This document shows positions 1-7,222 of a DNA stretch of 40,595 nucleotides, piece by piece. How positions within the stretch are numbered: position 1 is the first letter of the stretch; every line of letters starts with the position of its first letter. Below the pieces are notes generated by a model that saw nothing but the letters and a program-made list of their open reading frames with translations, did not search any database and was not told the origin of the DNA. Location: the NCBI GenBank assembly GCA_937967425.1, contig CALBST010000243.1:1-40595 (forward strand). Direction: 5' to 3'. This DNA is from an uncultured Caulobacteraceae bacterium (GTDB lineage: Bacteria > Pseudomonadota > Alphaproteobacteria > Caulobacterales > TH1-2). Position numbers and translations under genes: made by a program.

Positions 1-1877
1 CCAATTTCCAATGGGCGGCGGATGGCGCGACGCTGCTCTATCTGCGCGACGACAACGGCGACGAGAACACGCGGCTCTACGCGGTGGACATCACGGGCGC
101 CGCCGCGCCGCGTGCGCTGACGCCGGCAGGCGCGCGTGCGGAGATCCTCGGTGTGAGCGCTGCTGATCCGGGCGCTGTCGTGGTGATGCTGAACGACCGC
201 GACCGGGCTTGGCCCGACGTTGTGCGGATCGAGCTGGCGAATGGCGCGCGCAGCGTGCTTCAGCGTAATGGCGGGCCGCGGGGCTATGCCAGCTTTCTGC
301 TCGATCGCAACAACGCGGTCCGCGTCGGGTTGCGTACACGCGCCGATGGCGGCGCCGAGGTCGTTGTGTTCGAGGCGCGCGGGCGGGCGCGCGAGCTGTT
401 TGAAATCCCGTTCGAAGACGCGATGTCGTCGCGGCTGCTCGGGCTCGAGGCCGATGGCGCGCATTTCTTGATGCTGGATTCAAGCCTTGGCCAACCTGAC
501 ACGCCGGCCCGCGATCGCACCGCGCTTGTGCGCGTGAACGTGGCGAGCGGCGAGAAAGTGGTGTTGGGCGAAGGCGAGCGGTCGGATGTCGTCGATGTCT
601 GGATCGATCCGGGGACCGGGACCGCCGAAGCGTTCGCGACCGAATATCTGCGCCGCGAATGGCGGGCGCTGAGCGCCGATGGTCAGGCTGATATCGAGTT
701 TCTGGATCGCTCACTGACCGGCGATTTTACCGTGGTTTCGCGCAGCGCCGATGATGCGCGCTGGATTGTCGTGGAAGAAAGCCCGACGACGCCACGGAGG
801 TCGTATCTGTTTGATCGTGCCGGGCCTGCGGGTCGACGCCTCACGTCGCTCTTTTCGCACCGGCCGGAGCTCCGGCAGGCGCCGTTGCAGCCGATGGCGC
901 CGGTTGAAATCACCGCACGGGATGGAACGACGCTGGTTTCGTATCTCACATTGCCTGGGGGCGCCGATGCCAATGGCGATGCGCGGCCTGAGGCGCCGTT
1001 GCCGCTTGTGTTGCTGCCGCACGATGGGCCGTGGGCGCGCGACTCTTACGGCTTCGACGCGGCGCACCAATGGTTGGCCAATCGCGGCTATGCGGTGCTC
1101 TCGGTGAACTTCCGCGGCTCGGCTGGTTTCGGCAAAGCGTTTCTCAATGCCGGCAATCGCGAGTGGGGGGCGCGCATTCAGGAAGATCTTGCGGACGCAG
1201 CCGAGTGGGCGGTTGCGCAGGGTATTGCTGAGCAGGATCGCATCGCGATCGTCGGTGCGGGCTTTGGCGGCTACGCCGTGCTTGCGGGACTTGCCTTCAC
1301 GCCGGATCAATATCGCTGCGGCGCAAGCTTCGCCGCGCCGGCAAATCTCTTTACGATGCTTGATCGTTCCCCGGCGTGGCGGCGCGATCAGCTCTATCAG
1401 CGCGTCGCTGACGCGCGCACGGAAGCTGGGCGTCAGTTGCTGCGCGTACGCTCGCCGGCGTTTCACGCCGGACGCATCAAAAGCCCGCTGCTGCTTTCCT
1501 ACGGCGCTCGTGATCCGCGCTTGACACGCAGCGAAAGCGATCAGGTGGCGCAGGCCGTCCGCCTGCGCGGCATCCTTACTTACTTGGTTTTTCCGGATGA
1601 AGGCCGCGAATTGGTGCGGCCGCAGAACCGGCTCTCGTATCTCGCTGTGCTGGAGCACTTCCTGGGCGATTGTCTTGGCGGGCGGGTTGAACCTGTCGGC
1701 GCCTCGTTCGAAGGGGCGGCGATCCATGTCTATGATGGCGCTGTCAACGTGCCGGGTCTGAGCGCGTTCTCACGCCGTCCCGCGCGGCCGGTGGCGCAGC
1801 CAACGGCTCAACCGGTCGAGGAAGCGGAGGAAGCTGGTGAACCCAACGCCGATGCTGAGGATGCACCCCAGCAATAG
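1..1877 (+). CDS. S9-family (prolyl oligopeptidase-like) alpha/beta hydrolase, catalytically degenerate, 5' end outside the window
   Basis: The frame is open to the left edge (codons from base 3), so this is the C-terminal part of a longer protein; the GTG at 84 is internal. An N-terminal beta-propeller-like part (YLRDDNGDENTRLYAVD) is followed by an S9 hydrolase domain: the DGTTLVSYLTLP entry strand, LLPHDGPWARDSYGFD, and VNFRGSAGFGKAFLNAG. Family members have GxSxGGYA at the nucleophile elbow, but here it reads VGAGFGGYA, with Gly (codon 1260-1262) where Ser is expected. The acid survives (YGARDPRLT). The usual DEGHGF histidine is replaced by Arg in FPDEGRELVRPQNRL (codon 1605-1607). The protein is therefore probably not a peptidase, although the fold looks intact. 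A Pro/Ala/Glu-rich tail follows the hydrolase domain. It ends 2 bases before the convergent glpX gene. Fold confidence is high; loss of activity is inferred from the residues. Confidence 0.85.
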   Translation, partial: NFQWAADGATLLYLRDDNGDENTRLYAVDITGAAAPRALTPAGARAEILGVSAADPGAVVVMLNDRDRAWPDVVRIELANGARSVLQRNGGPRGYASFLLDRNNAVRVGLRTRADGGAEVVVFEARGRARELFEIPFEDAMSSRLLGLEADGAHFLMLDSSLGQPDTPARDRTALVRVNVASGEKVVLGEGERSDVVDVWIDPGTGTAEAFATEYLRREWRALSADGQADIEFLDRSLTGDFTVVSRSADDARWIVVEESPTTPRRSYLFDRAGPAGRRLTSLFSHRPELRQAPLQPMAPVEITARDGTTLVSYLTLPGGADANGDARPEAPLPLVLLPHDGPWARDSYGFDAAHQWLANRGYAVLSVNFRGSAGFGKAFLNAGNREWGARIQEDLADAAEWAVAQGIAEQDRIAIVGAGFGGYAVLAGLAFTPDQYRCGASFAAPANLFTMLDRSPAWRRDQLYQRVADARTEAGRQLLRVRSPAFHAGRIKSPLLLSYGARDPRLTRSESDQVAQAVRLRGILTYLVFPDEGRELVRPQNRLSYLAVLEHFLGDCLGGRVEPVGASFEGAAIHVYDGAVNVPGLSAFSRRPARPVAQPTAQPVEEAEEAGEPNADAEDAPQQ

Positions 1878-1879
1878 CG

Positions 1880-2833
1880 CTAGCTGAGCGGATAGCTCGT
1901 GCGCACGCGGCTGCGGCGGCCGGTGAAGCTGTCCCACACCAACGTATCGACGTGTGCTGCGCCATGATCGAAGTGGACGCCGTCAAACATCGAGCCGTGC
2001 GTTACGCCAGAAGCGGCAAACACGACGTCACCGGGAACCATGTCGTCGAGCGTGAGCTTGGCGTTGACGTCGCGACCCATTTTGCGCGCTCGTTCGGCTT
2101 CCTGCTCGTTCTCTGGCTTTAGCCGCGCTTGCATTTGGCCGCCGGCGCAGCGGATTGCGGCGGCTGCAAGCACGCCCTCGGGCGCGCCTCCCGAGCCGAA
2201 ATAAATGTCGATCCCCGAGCGCTGCGCTTCCGTCGTCCAGAACACGCCGGCGACATCGCCGTCGGGGATGAGGCGGATGCCGGCGCCGATGCTTCGCAGT
2301 TCGTCGATGATCGCCTTGTGGCGATCGCGATCGAGCAAGCAGGCGCGAATTTCGCTGACAGCGACGCCCTTGGCCTTCGCCAACCGCTTCACGTTTTCCG
2401 ACGGCGAGAGATCGAGATCGATGAGGCCGGCGGGATAGCCGGGGCCGATCGCGAGCTTATCCATATACATATCTGGCGCGTGCAGCAGGCCACCGGCGGG
2501 CGCGAGCGCGACAACCGTCATCGCGTTCGGCGCGTCGTTGGCGCAGAGCTTGGTGCCTTCGAGCGGATCGACGGCGATATCGACCTTCGGGCCGCCGGCG
2601 CCGAGCTCTTCACCGATATAGAGCATTGGCGCTTCATCGATCTCGCCTTCGCCGATGACGACTTTGCCGGAGAACGGCGCCGTCTGGAACGAGCGGCGCA
2701 TGGCGTCGACCGCGGCCTGGTCCGCGTCGTTCTTGCGGCCGAAGCCACGCAGGCGGGCGCTGGCGATGGCGGCCACTTCCGTCGCGTGTTGTGCGATTTG
2801 GCTGAGGATCAGGCCGGTGTTTGCGTCGCTCAC
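1880..2833 (-). CDS. glpX: Class II fructose-1,6-bisphosphatase
   Basis: The enzyme hydrolyses fructose-1,6-bisphosphate to fructose-6-phosphate in gluconeogenesis (in some bacteria also sedoheptulose-1,7-bisphosphate), in the cytosol. The GlpX signatures are clear: VVIGEGEIDEAPMLYIGEE near the N-terminus, the metal-binding DPLEGT motif of the lithium-sensitive phosphatase superfamily, and the GSGGAPEGVLAAAAIRCAGG substrate loop. I chose the GTG at 2833 (protein begins MSDANTGLIL). An AAGGGA ribosome site lies just upstream, and 317 residues is the normal family length; an ATG at 2887 would add 18 atypical residues. It lies 73 bases downstream of the GAF-domain reductase on the same strand and may be co-transcribed. 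It converges on the S9-like gene. Confidence 0.93.
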   Translation of the reverse strand: MSDANTGLILSQIAQHATEVAAIASARLRGFGRKNDADQAAVDAMRRSFQTAPFSGKVVIGEGEIDEAPMLYIGEELGAGGPKVDIAVDPLEGTKLCANDAPNAMTVVALAPAGGLLHAPDMYMDKLAIGPGYPAGLIDLDLSPSENVKRLAKAKGVAVSEIRACLLDRDRHKAIIDELRSIGAGIRLIPDGDVAGVFWTTEAQRSGIDIYFGSGGAPEGVLAAAAIRCAGGQMQARLKPENEQEAERARKMGRDVNAKLTLDDMVPGDVVFAASGVTHGSMFDGVHFDHGAAHVDTLVWDSFTGRRSRVRTSYPLS

Positions 2834-2906
2834 TTGCGTCCCTTGAATTGCGTGGCGCTTTCTTATCGCGCTCGCGCGGTGGGGCAAGGGCGGGCGTTGT
2901 CTGGCG

Positions 2907-3407
2907 CTAGTCGCGCGTCAGCAAGTCGCCGCAAATGGCTTCGAGGCCGGCCTTGTCCACCGCGTCGAAGGCGTCGAACTGGGTGGAATCCACATCGAGC
3001 ACAGCCGCCAGCGCGCCGGCCTTGTTGAACACGGGCGTGACGATTTCCGAGTTCGAGCGGCTATCGCAGGCGATGTGGCCCGGGAAAGCGTGGACGTCCG
3101 GCACGATGATGGTTTCTTGGCGAGCGGCCGCCGCGCCGCAAACGCCTTTGCCGAACGGGATGCGCAGGCAGCCGAGCGTGCCTTGGTAGGGACCGACGAC
3201 GAGTTCGTTGGGCTTATCGGCATCGACAACGTAAAAGCCTGTCCAGAAGAAGCGCTCCGGAAACGCTTGCGCGAGGAGTGATGCCGCCGTCGCGAAGCGC
3301 GCGGTGATGTTCGGCTCGCCCGCAATCACCGCGCCGATCTCGGCGCGGAGCGCTGCGTAGCGCTCAGCTTTGTCAGCTGGCAGTTCGGCGCGTTGAGCTT
3401 CGGCCAT
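2907..3407 (-). CDS. msrC: Free methionine-(R)-sulfoxide reductase (GAF domain, fRMsr)
   Basis: A 166-residue GAF-domain protein of the YebR/fRMsr family, which reduces free L-methionine-(R)-S-oxide using thioredoxin. The three family cysteines are present: Cys80 (GTLGC), Cys90 (GKGVC) and Cys114 (HIACDSRSNSEIV). Their spacing equals that of E. coli Cys84, Cys94 and Cys118. The GFYVVD and VLDVDS strands of the GAF fold are also visible. Its ATG overlaps the TGA of the upstream small membrane protein gene by one base (TGATG), so the two are probably translationally coupled. With the exported msrB and msrA at the far end, the window holds a full set of methionine sulfoxide repair enzymes. Confidence 0.93.
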   Translation of the reverse strand: MAEAQRAELPADKAERYAALRAEIGAVIAGEPNITARFATAASLLAQAFPERFFWTGFYVVDADKPNELVVGPYQGTLGCLRIPFGKGVCGAAAARQETIIVPDVHAFPGHIACDSRSNSEIVTPVFNKAGALAAVLDVDSTQFDAFDAVDKAGLEAICGDLLTRD

Positions 3408-3580
3408 CAGTCTTGGTTGGACTTGCGATGCTTCAGCGCGCCTGAGACTTTCAGCGCAGTGATCTGCGAGTGGCGGTCACGCGGCGCGCCTTTGGCCTTG
3501 CCCACCGTTTTCCCGATCAGAACCGAGGCGCCGATGATGCCCAGAAACACAATGACGACGCCAATCCAAAAGCCGGTCAT
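3407..3580 (-). CDS. Small single-pass membrane protein, 57 aa, unknown function
   Basis: The start is the ATG at 3580, placed by a clear AGGAG site 8 bases upstream. The protein begins MTGFWIGVVIVFLGIIGASV, one hydrophobic segment covering nearly all of the first 23 residues. A short, basic, hydrophilic tail follows (GKAKGAPRDRHSQITALK...KHRKSNQD). This suggests an inner-membrane anchor with a small cytoplasmic tail. I do not recognise a family. The stop overlaps the start of the fRMsr gene, the only functional hint. The gene is missed if only long reading frames are considered, because a longer in-frame extension lacks a ribosome site. Confidence 0.7.
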   Translation of the reverse strand: MTGFWIGVVIVFLGIIGASVLIGKTVGKAKGAPRDRHSQITALKVSGALKHRKSNQD

Positions 3581-3762
3581 GCGATCGATCTCCTGAACAT
3601 CAACATAGTGCCATGACGCGGAGATGGAAGTGGGCGCGCCGATGGCGTTTCCCGCCAGTGAGTTGGCCGATCCCTCCGGTAACGCGACTGGCAACGAACG
3701 AGCGAGCGAGGCTTGACGAGCGTAACCGGCTCACAGCAGATGCGGGCCTTGGCAGCTATTGG

Positions 3763-3838
3763 GGGCCCGTAGCTCAATGGTTAGAGCCGGCCGCTCATAA
3801 CGGTCTGGTTCCTGGTTCGAGTCCAGGCGGGCCCACCA
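3763..3838 (+). tRNA. tRNA with CAU anticodon, probably tRNA-Ile2 (lysidine type)
   Basis: A full 76-nt cloverleaf can be drawn. The acceptor stem is GGGCCCG/CGGGCCC, the D arm GCTC-AATGGTTA-GAGC, the anticodon stem GGCCG/CGGTC with loop CTCATAA, and the T arm CCTGG-TTCGAGT-CCAGG. The discriminator is A and the CCA is encoded. G1-C72 pairs, so it is not the initiator. The acceptor stem has C4-G69 and C5-G68, which are known TilS recognition pairs. The D loop also resembles E. coli tRNA-Ile2 more than elongator tRNA-Met. The isoleucine call is therefore an inference; elongator Met is the alternative. Confidence 0.9.
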
Positions 3839-3963
3839 CCACCGCCCCGAACAATAGAGTGTCGCAGGCTCCGCAATCGAGCCGGTCTATCTGAAGCACC
3901 GGCCGCGCCTTGAAGCATCGGCGATATCCGCGCCGATGGATAGAACGGAACCGCGTCGGTTCA

Positions 3964-3991
3964 TTGAAGATTTATTCGGATTTGCTAAATT
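3964..3991 (+). promoter_or_regulatory. Possible promoter with dyad operator for the upstream arsR gene
   Basis: TTGAAG (3964-3969) and TAAATT (3986-3991) lie 16 bases apart and form a plausible sigma-70 promoter ahead of the ArsR gene at 4015. ATTTA at 3970-3974 and TAAAT at 3986-3990 are inverted copies 11 bases apart. This dyad lies between the boxes and overlaps the -10, where an ArsR autorepressor would be expected to bind. Pattern evidence only. Confidence 0.4.
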
Positions 3992-4014
3992 AGCTCCGAC
4001 ACGAGAGGATTGTG

Positions 4015-4404
4015 ATGGGTTCTGCTGCAAAACGAACGCTTTCGCGCGCGCCGGTCCGAAAGGCTGCGGCCACGGGGCGCAAGCTTGCCGCACGCGTGCG
4101 GCCAGTGGAGCACCTTGAGCCGCGGGCGGTGGAAGCGGCGCGTCTGTTGAAGCTCTTGGCCAATGAGCAGCGCTTGACCGTGCTCTGCCGGTTGAGCGGC
4201 GCGGAAATGTCCGTCACCGAACTCGGCGAATACGTCAATCTCAGCCAATCGGCATTGTCACAACATCTGGCCAAGCTGCGTGCGGATGGGCTGGTGGCGA
4301 CACGCCGCGACGCGCAGACGATCTATTATCGCCTGGCCGATCCGATCGCCGAACGCCTCATCGGTGTTCTGTGCGAAGTCTATGGCGGCCCATCTCACGG
4401 CTAA
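4015..4404 (+). CDS. ArsR/SmtB-family repressor, candidate thiol/persulfide sensor
   Basis: A 129-residue winged-helix repressor with a basic N-terminal extension of about 35 residues. The core starts at LLKLLANEQRL, with recognition helix region LSQSALSQHLAKLRADGLV and wing RRDAQTIYYRL. There is no metal-binding ELCVCDL motif. It has one cysteine at the end of the first core helix (Cys58, RLTVLC) and one in the last helix (Cys120, IGVLC), as in the BigR/SqrR/HlyU group that senses sulfide-derived persulfide. In that group the cysteines are 66 residues apart; here they are 62 apart, about one helical turn closer. The ATG at 4015 has an AGAGG site; a GTG one codon upstream is possible. It converges on the DUF2892-trxC-sqr operon, its presumed target. 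Confidence 0.85.
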   Translation: MGSAAKRTLSRAPVRKAAATGRKLAARVRPVEHLEPRAVEAARLLKLLANEQRLTVLCRLSGAEMSVTELGEYVNLSQSALSQHLAKLRADGLVATRRDAQTIYYRLADPIAERLIGVLCEVYGGPSHG

Positions 4405-4520
4405 GGCCGCGATCCTTCAATGCTGGCCCGTTAGCGCGCATCAAGCGTGATTGCTCCGTCTGGACTCTGTGCTTAGGCAGAGAGCGCCGCTGCGCCGGCT
4501 GCGTGCGAATAGCGCGCGTC

Positions 4521-4724
4521 TCATTTGAACGCGCATCCTGCTTTGACACCGAAAGCCTTGAAGATCATAGCGGCGGGGCAAAAGCCAGTGAACGCCGCCT
4601 GCAGCATGTTTACGCCGGCAAAAACCGTAAGCCAGATCCAGGCCGGATGAACGAAATGTGCGAGCGCCAGGCTCACGAGGACGACAAGGCCAGCAAAGGC
4701 CAGAACAGCGCGATCGAGGGTCAT
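4521..4724 (-). CDS. DUF2892 (YgaP-like) small membrane protein
   Basis: 67 residues with two hydrophobic segments (VLAFAGLVVLVSLALAHFV and WIWLTVFAGVNMLQAAF), then the family's GFCPAAMIFKAFGV motif and a second cysteine near the C-terminus (KAGCAFK). DUF2892 domains are commonly found beside, or fused to, rhodaneses in sulfur-handling loci; E. coli YgaP is such a fusion. The start ATG overlaps the trxC stop in an ATGA junction, and a GGAG site precedes it. It is the last gene of the leftward sqr-trxC operon. A second, independent DUF2892 protein lies in the rightward arm. The GFCPA...C spacing in both suggests a thiol role, which is inference. Confidence 0.88.
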   Translation of the reverse strand: MTLDRAVLAFAGLVVLVSLALAHFVHPAWIWLTVFAGVNMLQAAFTGFCPAAMIFKAFGVKAGCAFK

Positions 4725-5161
4725 GGTGCTCTCCGTGCAGATTGGATCCATTGCACAAGCCCATCGGCTGTCATCAGGCCAGCTTGATGGGCGATCTTCT
4801 TGCCGTCTTCGAACAGGAAGAGCGCGGGGATGCCGCGCACGCCCAGGCGTGCGGGCGTTTGGCACTTGTCGGCGTTCATTTTCAGAAAGACGGCGTTGCC
4901 AGCGAGCCGCTGCGCGGCCTCGGCAAAGTGCGGCGTCATCATCCGGCATGGACCGCACCAGGGCGCCCACACGTCGAGCACGAGCAAGCCTTTCGTGTTG
5001 GCCAAATGCTTGGCGAAAGTCTCATCGTCGACGCTGAGCGGCTCGCCAGTGATGAGTTGTGCGCCGCACTGACCGCACTTGGCGGCCCGCGGATCGCGCC
5101 CGGCGGCGATGCGATTGCCTGTGCCGCACGAAGGGCAAGCGACTTGAGTGAGCGTGGTCAT
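4721..5161 (-). CDS. trxC: Thioredoxin 2 with N-terminal zinc ribbon
   Basis: A 146-residue cytosolic disulfide reductase. The N-terminal zinc ribbon has CPSC (Cys9, Cys12) and CGQC (Cys29, Cys32), typical of TrxC. The thioredoxin domain follows with the WCGPC active site (Cys69, Cys72), the cis-proline loop RGIPALFLF and the DVWAPWC strand. It starts 4 bases after the sulfide:quinone oxidoreductase gene ends, and its stop overlaps the next start, so it lies in the middle of a three-gene operon. There it could reduce protein persulfides or release sulfane sulfur, a known activity of thioredoxins. The operon role is inferred from position. Confidence 0.95.
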   Translation of the reverse strand: MTTLTQVACPSCGTGNRIAAGRDPRAAKCGQCGAQLITGEPLSVDDETFAKHLANTKGLLVLDVWAPWCGPCRMMTPHFAEAAQRLAGNAVFLKMNADKCQTPARLGVRGIPALFLFEDGKKIAHQAGLMTADGLVQWIQSARRAP

Positions 5162-5165
5162 GATC

Positions 5166-6443
5166 TCACGTCTCCGGTTTGACTTTTCTGATGCCCAGCG
5201 TGTCCATCACGAGCTTCTCGTAGAAGGGCTCGCTCGTTCCTTTGCGGACCTTGCCGAGGAAGTATTTTTCGAACGCTTCCTTAGCCAAATGGACCCATTT
5301 GCCCTCCGCCGACCAATTGACGTTGCGGGGCGGAATTTGCGGTTGGGCGACGAAAGCGACGCCGCCATCGCCGAAATCGGCAAGGCAGATCGCGTTCCAT
5401 GTGGCTTCGGCTTCGGGCGTCTTACCGCGGACGAGATCGCCAATGTTCTCCGCCGTCGCGGTGACCATGGACTCAATCATGAAGCCGGTTTTCGGCACGC
5501 CCACAGGCACAGGCGTCTTGCCGATCGGCGGGATGGCGACGGTGACGCCGATGCTGAAGATGTTGGGGAAGGCGGGGTTGCGCTGATGTTTGTCGATCAG
5601 CACGAAGCCGCGGGGGTTGGTGAGGCCCTCTAGGCCTTTGATCGCATCGACGCCGCGAAACGCCGGCAGCATCATCGAATAGCCGAAGGGAAGGTCATGC
5701 GTCGCTTTGACGGCGCCGTCCTCGTTGATCTCTTCGACATGCATCATTCCCGGATCGATGGAGGCGACGCGCGCATTGGTGATCCACTTGATGTGGCGGT
5801 TGCGCATTTCGCTTTCGAGCAAGCCCTTGGTGTCGCCAACGCCGTCGAGGCCCAAATGGCCGATATAAGGTTCCGAGGTTACGAACGTCATCGGCACCCG
5901 ATCGCGGATGCGGCGCTTGCGCAGCTCGGTGTCGAGGATCATCGCAAACTCGTAAGCGGGACCAAAGCAACTTGCGCCTTGCACGGCGCCCACAACGATC
6001 GGTCCTGGATTTTTGCAGAAGCGCTCGAAAGCGTTCGCCGCCTGCTCGGCGTGATCAATGTGGCAGATGGATTGGGTATTGGCGTCGGGGCCGAGGCCCG
6101 GGATTTCATCGAACGCCAGTTCAGGGCCCGTCGCGATGACGAGATAATCGTAGGAAATGGAGCGCCCGTCTTCGAGGTCGACGCGGTTTTCGCCAGGATG
6201 AACGCGCTTTGCGCCTGTGTTGATGAAGTTGATCCCCTTCCTTTTCATCACCGGCGGTAGTTTGACCTCGACGGATTCGCGGTCGCGCCAATTGACCGCG
6301 ACCCAGGGGTTGGATGGCACGAAGAAATAGGAATCACCCTTGGAGATGACGGTGAGGCGATCCTCGCCGCGCAGTTTCTCTTTGATCTCGTAGGCAGCGA
6401 TGACGCCGCCTAGCCCTGCGCCCAGAACGACGACCTCGGCCAT
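5166..6443 (-). CDS. sqr: Sulfide:quinone oxidoreductase (FAD-dependent)
   Basis: A 425-residue flavoprotein of the disulfide reductase superfamily. The N-terminal FAD fold is VVVLGAGLGGVIAAYE, the second nucleotide motif is YDYLVIATGPEL, and the late FAD motif is NIFSIGVTVAI. Cysteines at 127 (SIC), 159 (GASCFGPAYEF) and 353 (AICLADFGDGG) match the three redox cysteines of characterised SQRs (128, 160, 356 in Acidithiobacillus). The enzyme would oxidise sulfide to sulfane sulfur and pass electrons to membrane quinone. A very strong AAGGAGGAAA site precedes the ATG at 6443. It heads the operon with trxC and DUF2892 and diverges from an arsR gene. A flavocytochrome c sulfide dehydrogenase-like subunit is the alternative, but no cytochrome partner is present. 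Confidence 0.9.
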   Translation of the reverse strand: MAEVVVLGAGLGGVIAAYEIKEKLRGEDRLTVISKGDSYFFVPSNPWVAVNWRDRESVEVKLPPVMKRKGINFINTGAKRVHPGENRVDLEDGRSISYDYLVIATGPELAFDEIPGLGPDANTQSICHIDHAEQAANAFERFCKNPGPIVVGAVQGASCFGPAYEFAMILDTELRKRRIRDRVPMTFVTSEPYIGHLGLDGVGDTKGLLESEMRNRHIKWITNARVASIDPGMMHVEEINEDGAVKATHDLPFGYSMMLPAFRGVDAIKGLEGLTNPRGFVLIDKHQRNPAFPNIFSIGVTVAIPPIGKTPVPVGVPKTGFMIESMVTATAENIGDLVRGKTPEAEATWNAICLADFGDGGVAFVAQPQIPPRNVNWSAEGKWVHLAKEAFEKYFLGKVRKGTSEPFYEKLVMDTLGIRKVKPET

Positions 6444-6490
6444 TGGTTTCCTCCTTGTTGAGCGCCCCGCAGCGGGCGCGTCGTGTCTTG

Positions 6491-6529
6491 TGCTTGACTA
6501 TATATAAGCAAAACCGTATATACGCAAGT
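6491..6529. promoter_or_regulatory. Back-to-back overlapping promoters and operator between sqr and arsR
   Basis: Rightward: TTGACT (6494-6499), 17 bases, TATATA (6517-6522). Leftward: TTGCGT (6527-6522), 17 bases, TATATA (6504-6499). The two core promoters occupy the same 34 bases, so one bound repressor would block both. The 20 bases at 6491-6510 have the dyad TGCTT-N3-TATA-N3-AAGCA, and CGTATATACG at 6515-6524 is a perfect 10-base palindrome over the rightward -10. The rightward transcript would start at about 6529-6530, on the ArsR start codon. The leftward leader is about 50 bases and carries a strong ribosome site. Confidence 0.7.
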
Positions 6530-6826
6530 ATGCAAGAACAAGCTGTCGTCCTGACCGCGCGCGCCGAGGAGGCCAGCCAGATCCTGAAGGCGCTGGCGAG
6601 CCCGCACCGGCTGATGATCGCCTGCCGTTTGGCTGGCGGCGAGGCGACGGTCGGCGCGCTGGCCGCCGGGCTCGGCGTTCGTGAATCAGTCGTGTCGCAA
6701 CACCTGGCCATTCTGCGCCGTGAGCGCCTCGTCAGCGCCCGCCGCGAAGGCCAGTCACTGCACTACGCGCTCAAAAGCGAAACCGCGCGCGACATTCTTG
6801 GCGCGCTTGCGCGCAGCTTTTGTTGA
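6530..6826 (+). CDS. ArsR-family repressor of BigR/SqrR (persulfide-sensing) type
   Basis: 98 residues: ILKALASPHRLMIACRL, then helix-turn-helix LGVRESVVSQHLAILRRERLV and wing RREGQSLHYAL. Cys32 lies at the end of the early helix and Cys98 is the last residue of the protein. The spacing of 66 equals that of SqrR (41/107), BigR (42/108) and HlyU, where a persulfide or tetrasulfide link between them releases DNA. No metal-site motif is visible. The start ATG at 6530 has no Shine-Dalgarno and sits 8 bases after the -10 box, so the mRNA is probably leaderless. It would regulate its own rightward operon (rhodanese, RND pump, DUF2892) and the divergent sqr operon. Confidence 0.9.
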   Translation: MQEQAVVLTARAEEASQILKALASPHRLMIACRLAGGEATVGALAAGLGVRESVVSQHLAILRRERLVSARREGQSLHYALKSETARDILGALARSFC

Positions 6827-6854
6827 CCCAACGCAAATCCAGAGAGGAAAGATC

Positions 6855-7211
6855 ATGTTCAACAATCCGCCAACCATGTCGCCCCAGGAGATTTCCGGCG
6901 CTCTGTCGCGCGGCGAGATTGTTCTCATTGATGTGCGTGAACCCATGGAGTTCGCGGCCGAACGCATCCATGGCGCGCTGCTTTATCCGCTCTCGACCTT
7001 CGATCCGGCGGATCTTCCACACGATGAGAAGCGGCCGATCGTATTCCAGTGTGGTTCGGGCAAGCGCTCCGCAACCGCGTTCAACGCCGCCAAGGCGGCC
7101 GGCGTGCCGATCAAGGCGCATATGGCGGGCGGCATCGGCGCTTGGAAGGCCGCGGGCCTGCCGACCGTCACCATTGATCCGGCCAGCGGCGCAGTCCGCG
7201 ATCCAAGCTGA
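6855..7211 (+). CDS. Single-domain rhodanese (thiosulfate/persulfide sulfurtransferase)
   Basis: 118 residues forming one rhodanese domain: LIDVREPMEFAAERIHGA, then the active-site loop FQCGSGKRSA with catalytic Cys66 in the CxxGxR pattern, and HMAGGIGAWKAAGLP at the end. It has no signal peptide, so it is cytosolic. It would move sulfane sulfur between thiosulfate, glutathione persulfide or protein persulfides. The ATG at 6855 has an excellent AGAGGAAAG site 28 bases after the ArsR stop. It lies in the predicted operon arsR-rhodanese-RND adaptor-RND permease-DUF2892. No persulfide dioxygenase is encoded nearby, so this rhodanese with SQR and thioredoxin may be the local route for sulfane sulfur. 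Confidence 0.93.
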   Translation: MFNNPPTMSPQEISGALSRGEIVLIDVREPMEFAAERIHGALLYPLSTFDPADLPHDEKRPIVFQCGSGKRSATAFNAAKAAGVPIKAHMAGGIGAWKAAGLPTVTIDPASGAVRDPS

Positions 7212-7222
7212 CGGGGGCAATC

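Noticed and set aside
711..1727. A 338-codon open frame antisense to the S9-type gene
   Set aside because: Arg/Ala-rich composition with no motifs; the plus-strand frame is clearly S9-like.
1874..1882. Short palindrome TAGCGCTA at the S9/glpX junction
   Set aside because: It is formed by the two convergent stop codons and is too short to claim a function.
2129..3028. A 299-codon open frame antisense to glpX
   Set aside because: GlpX motifs on the minus strand are unambiguous; the frame is a shadow.
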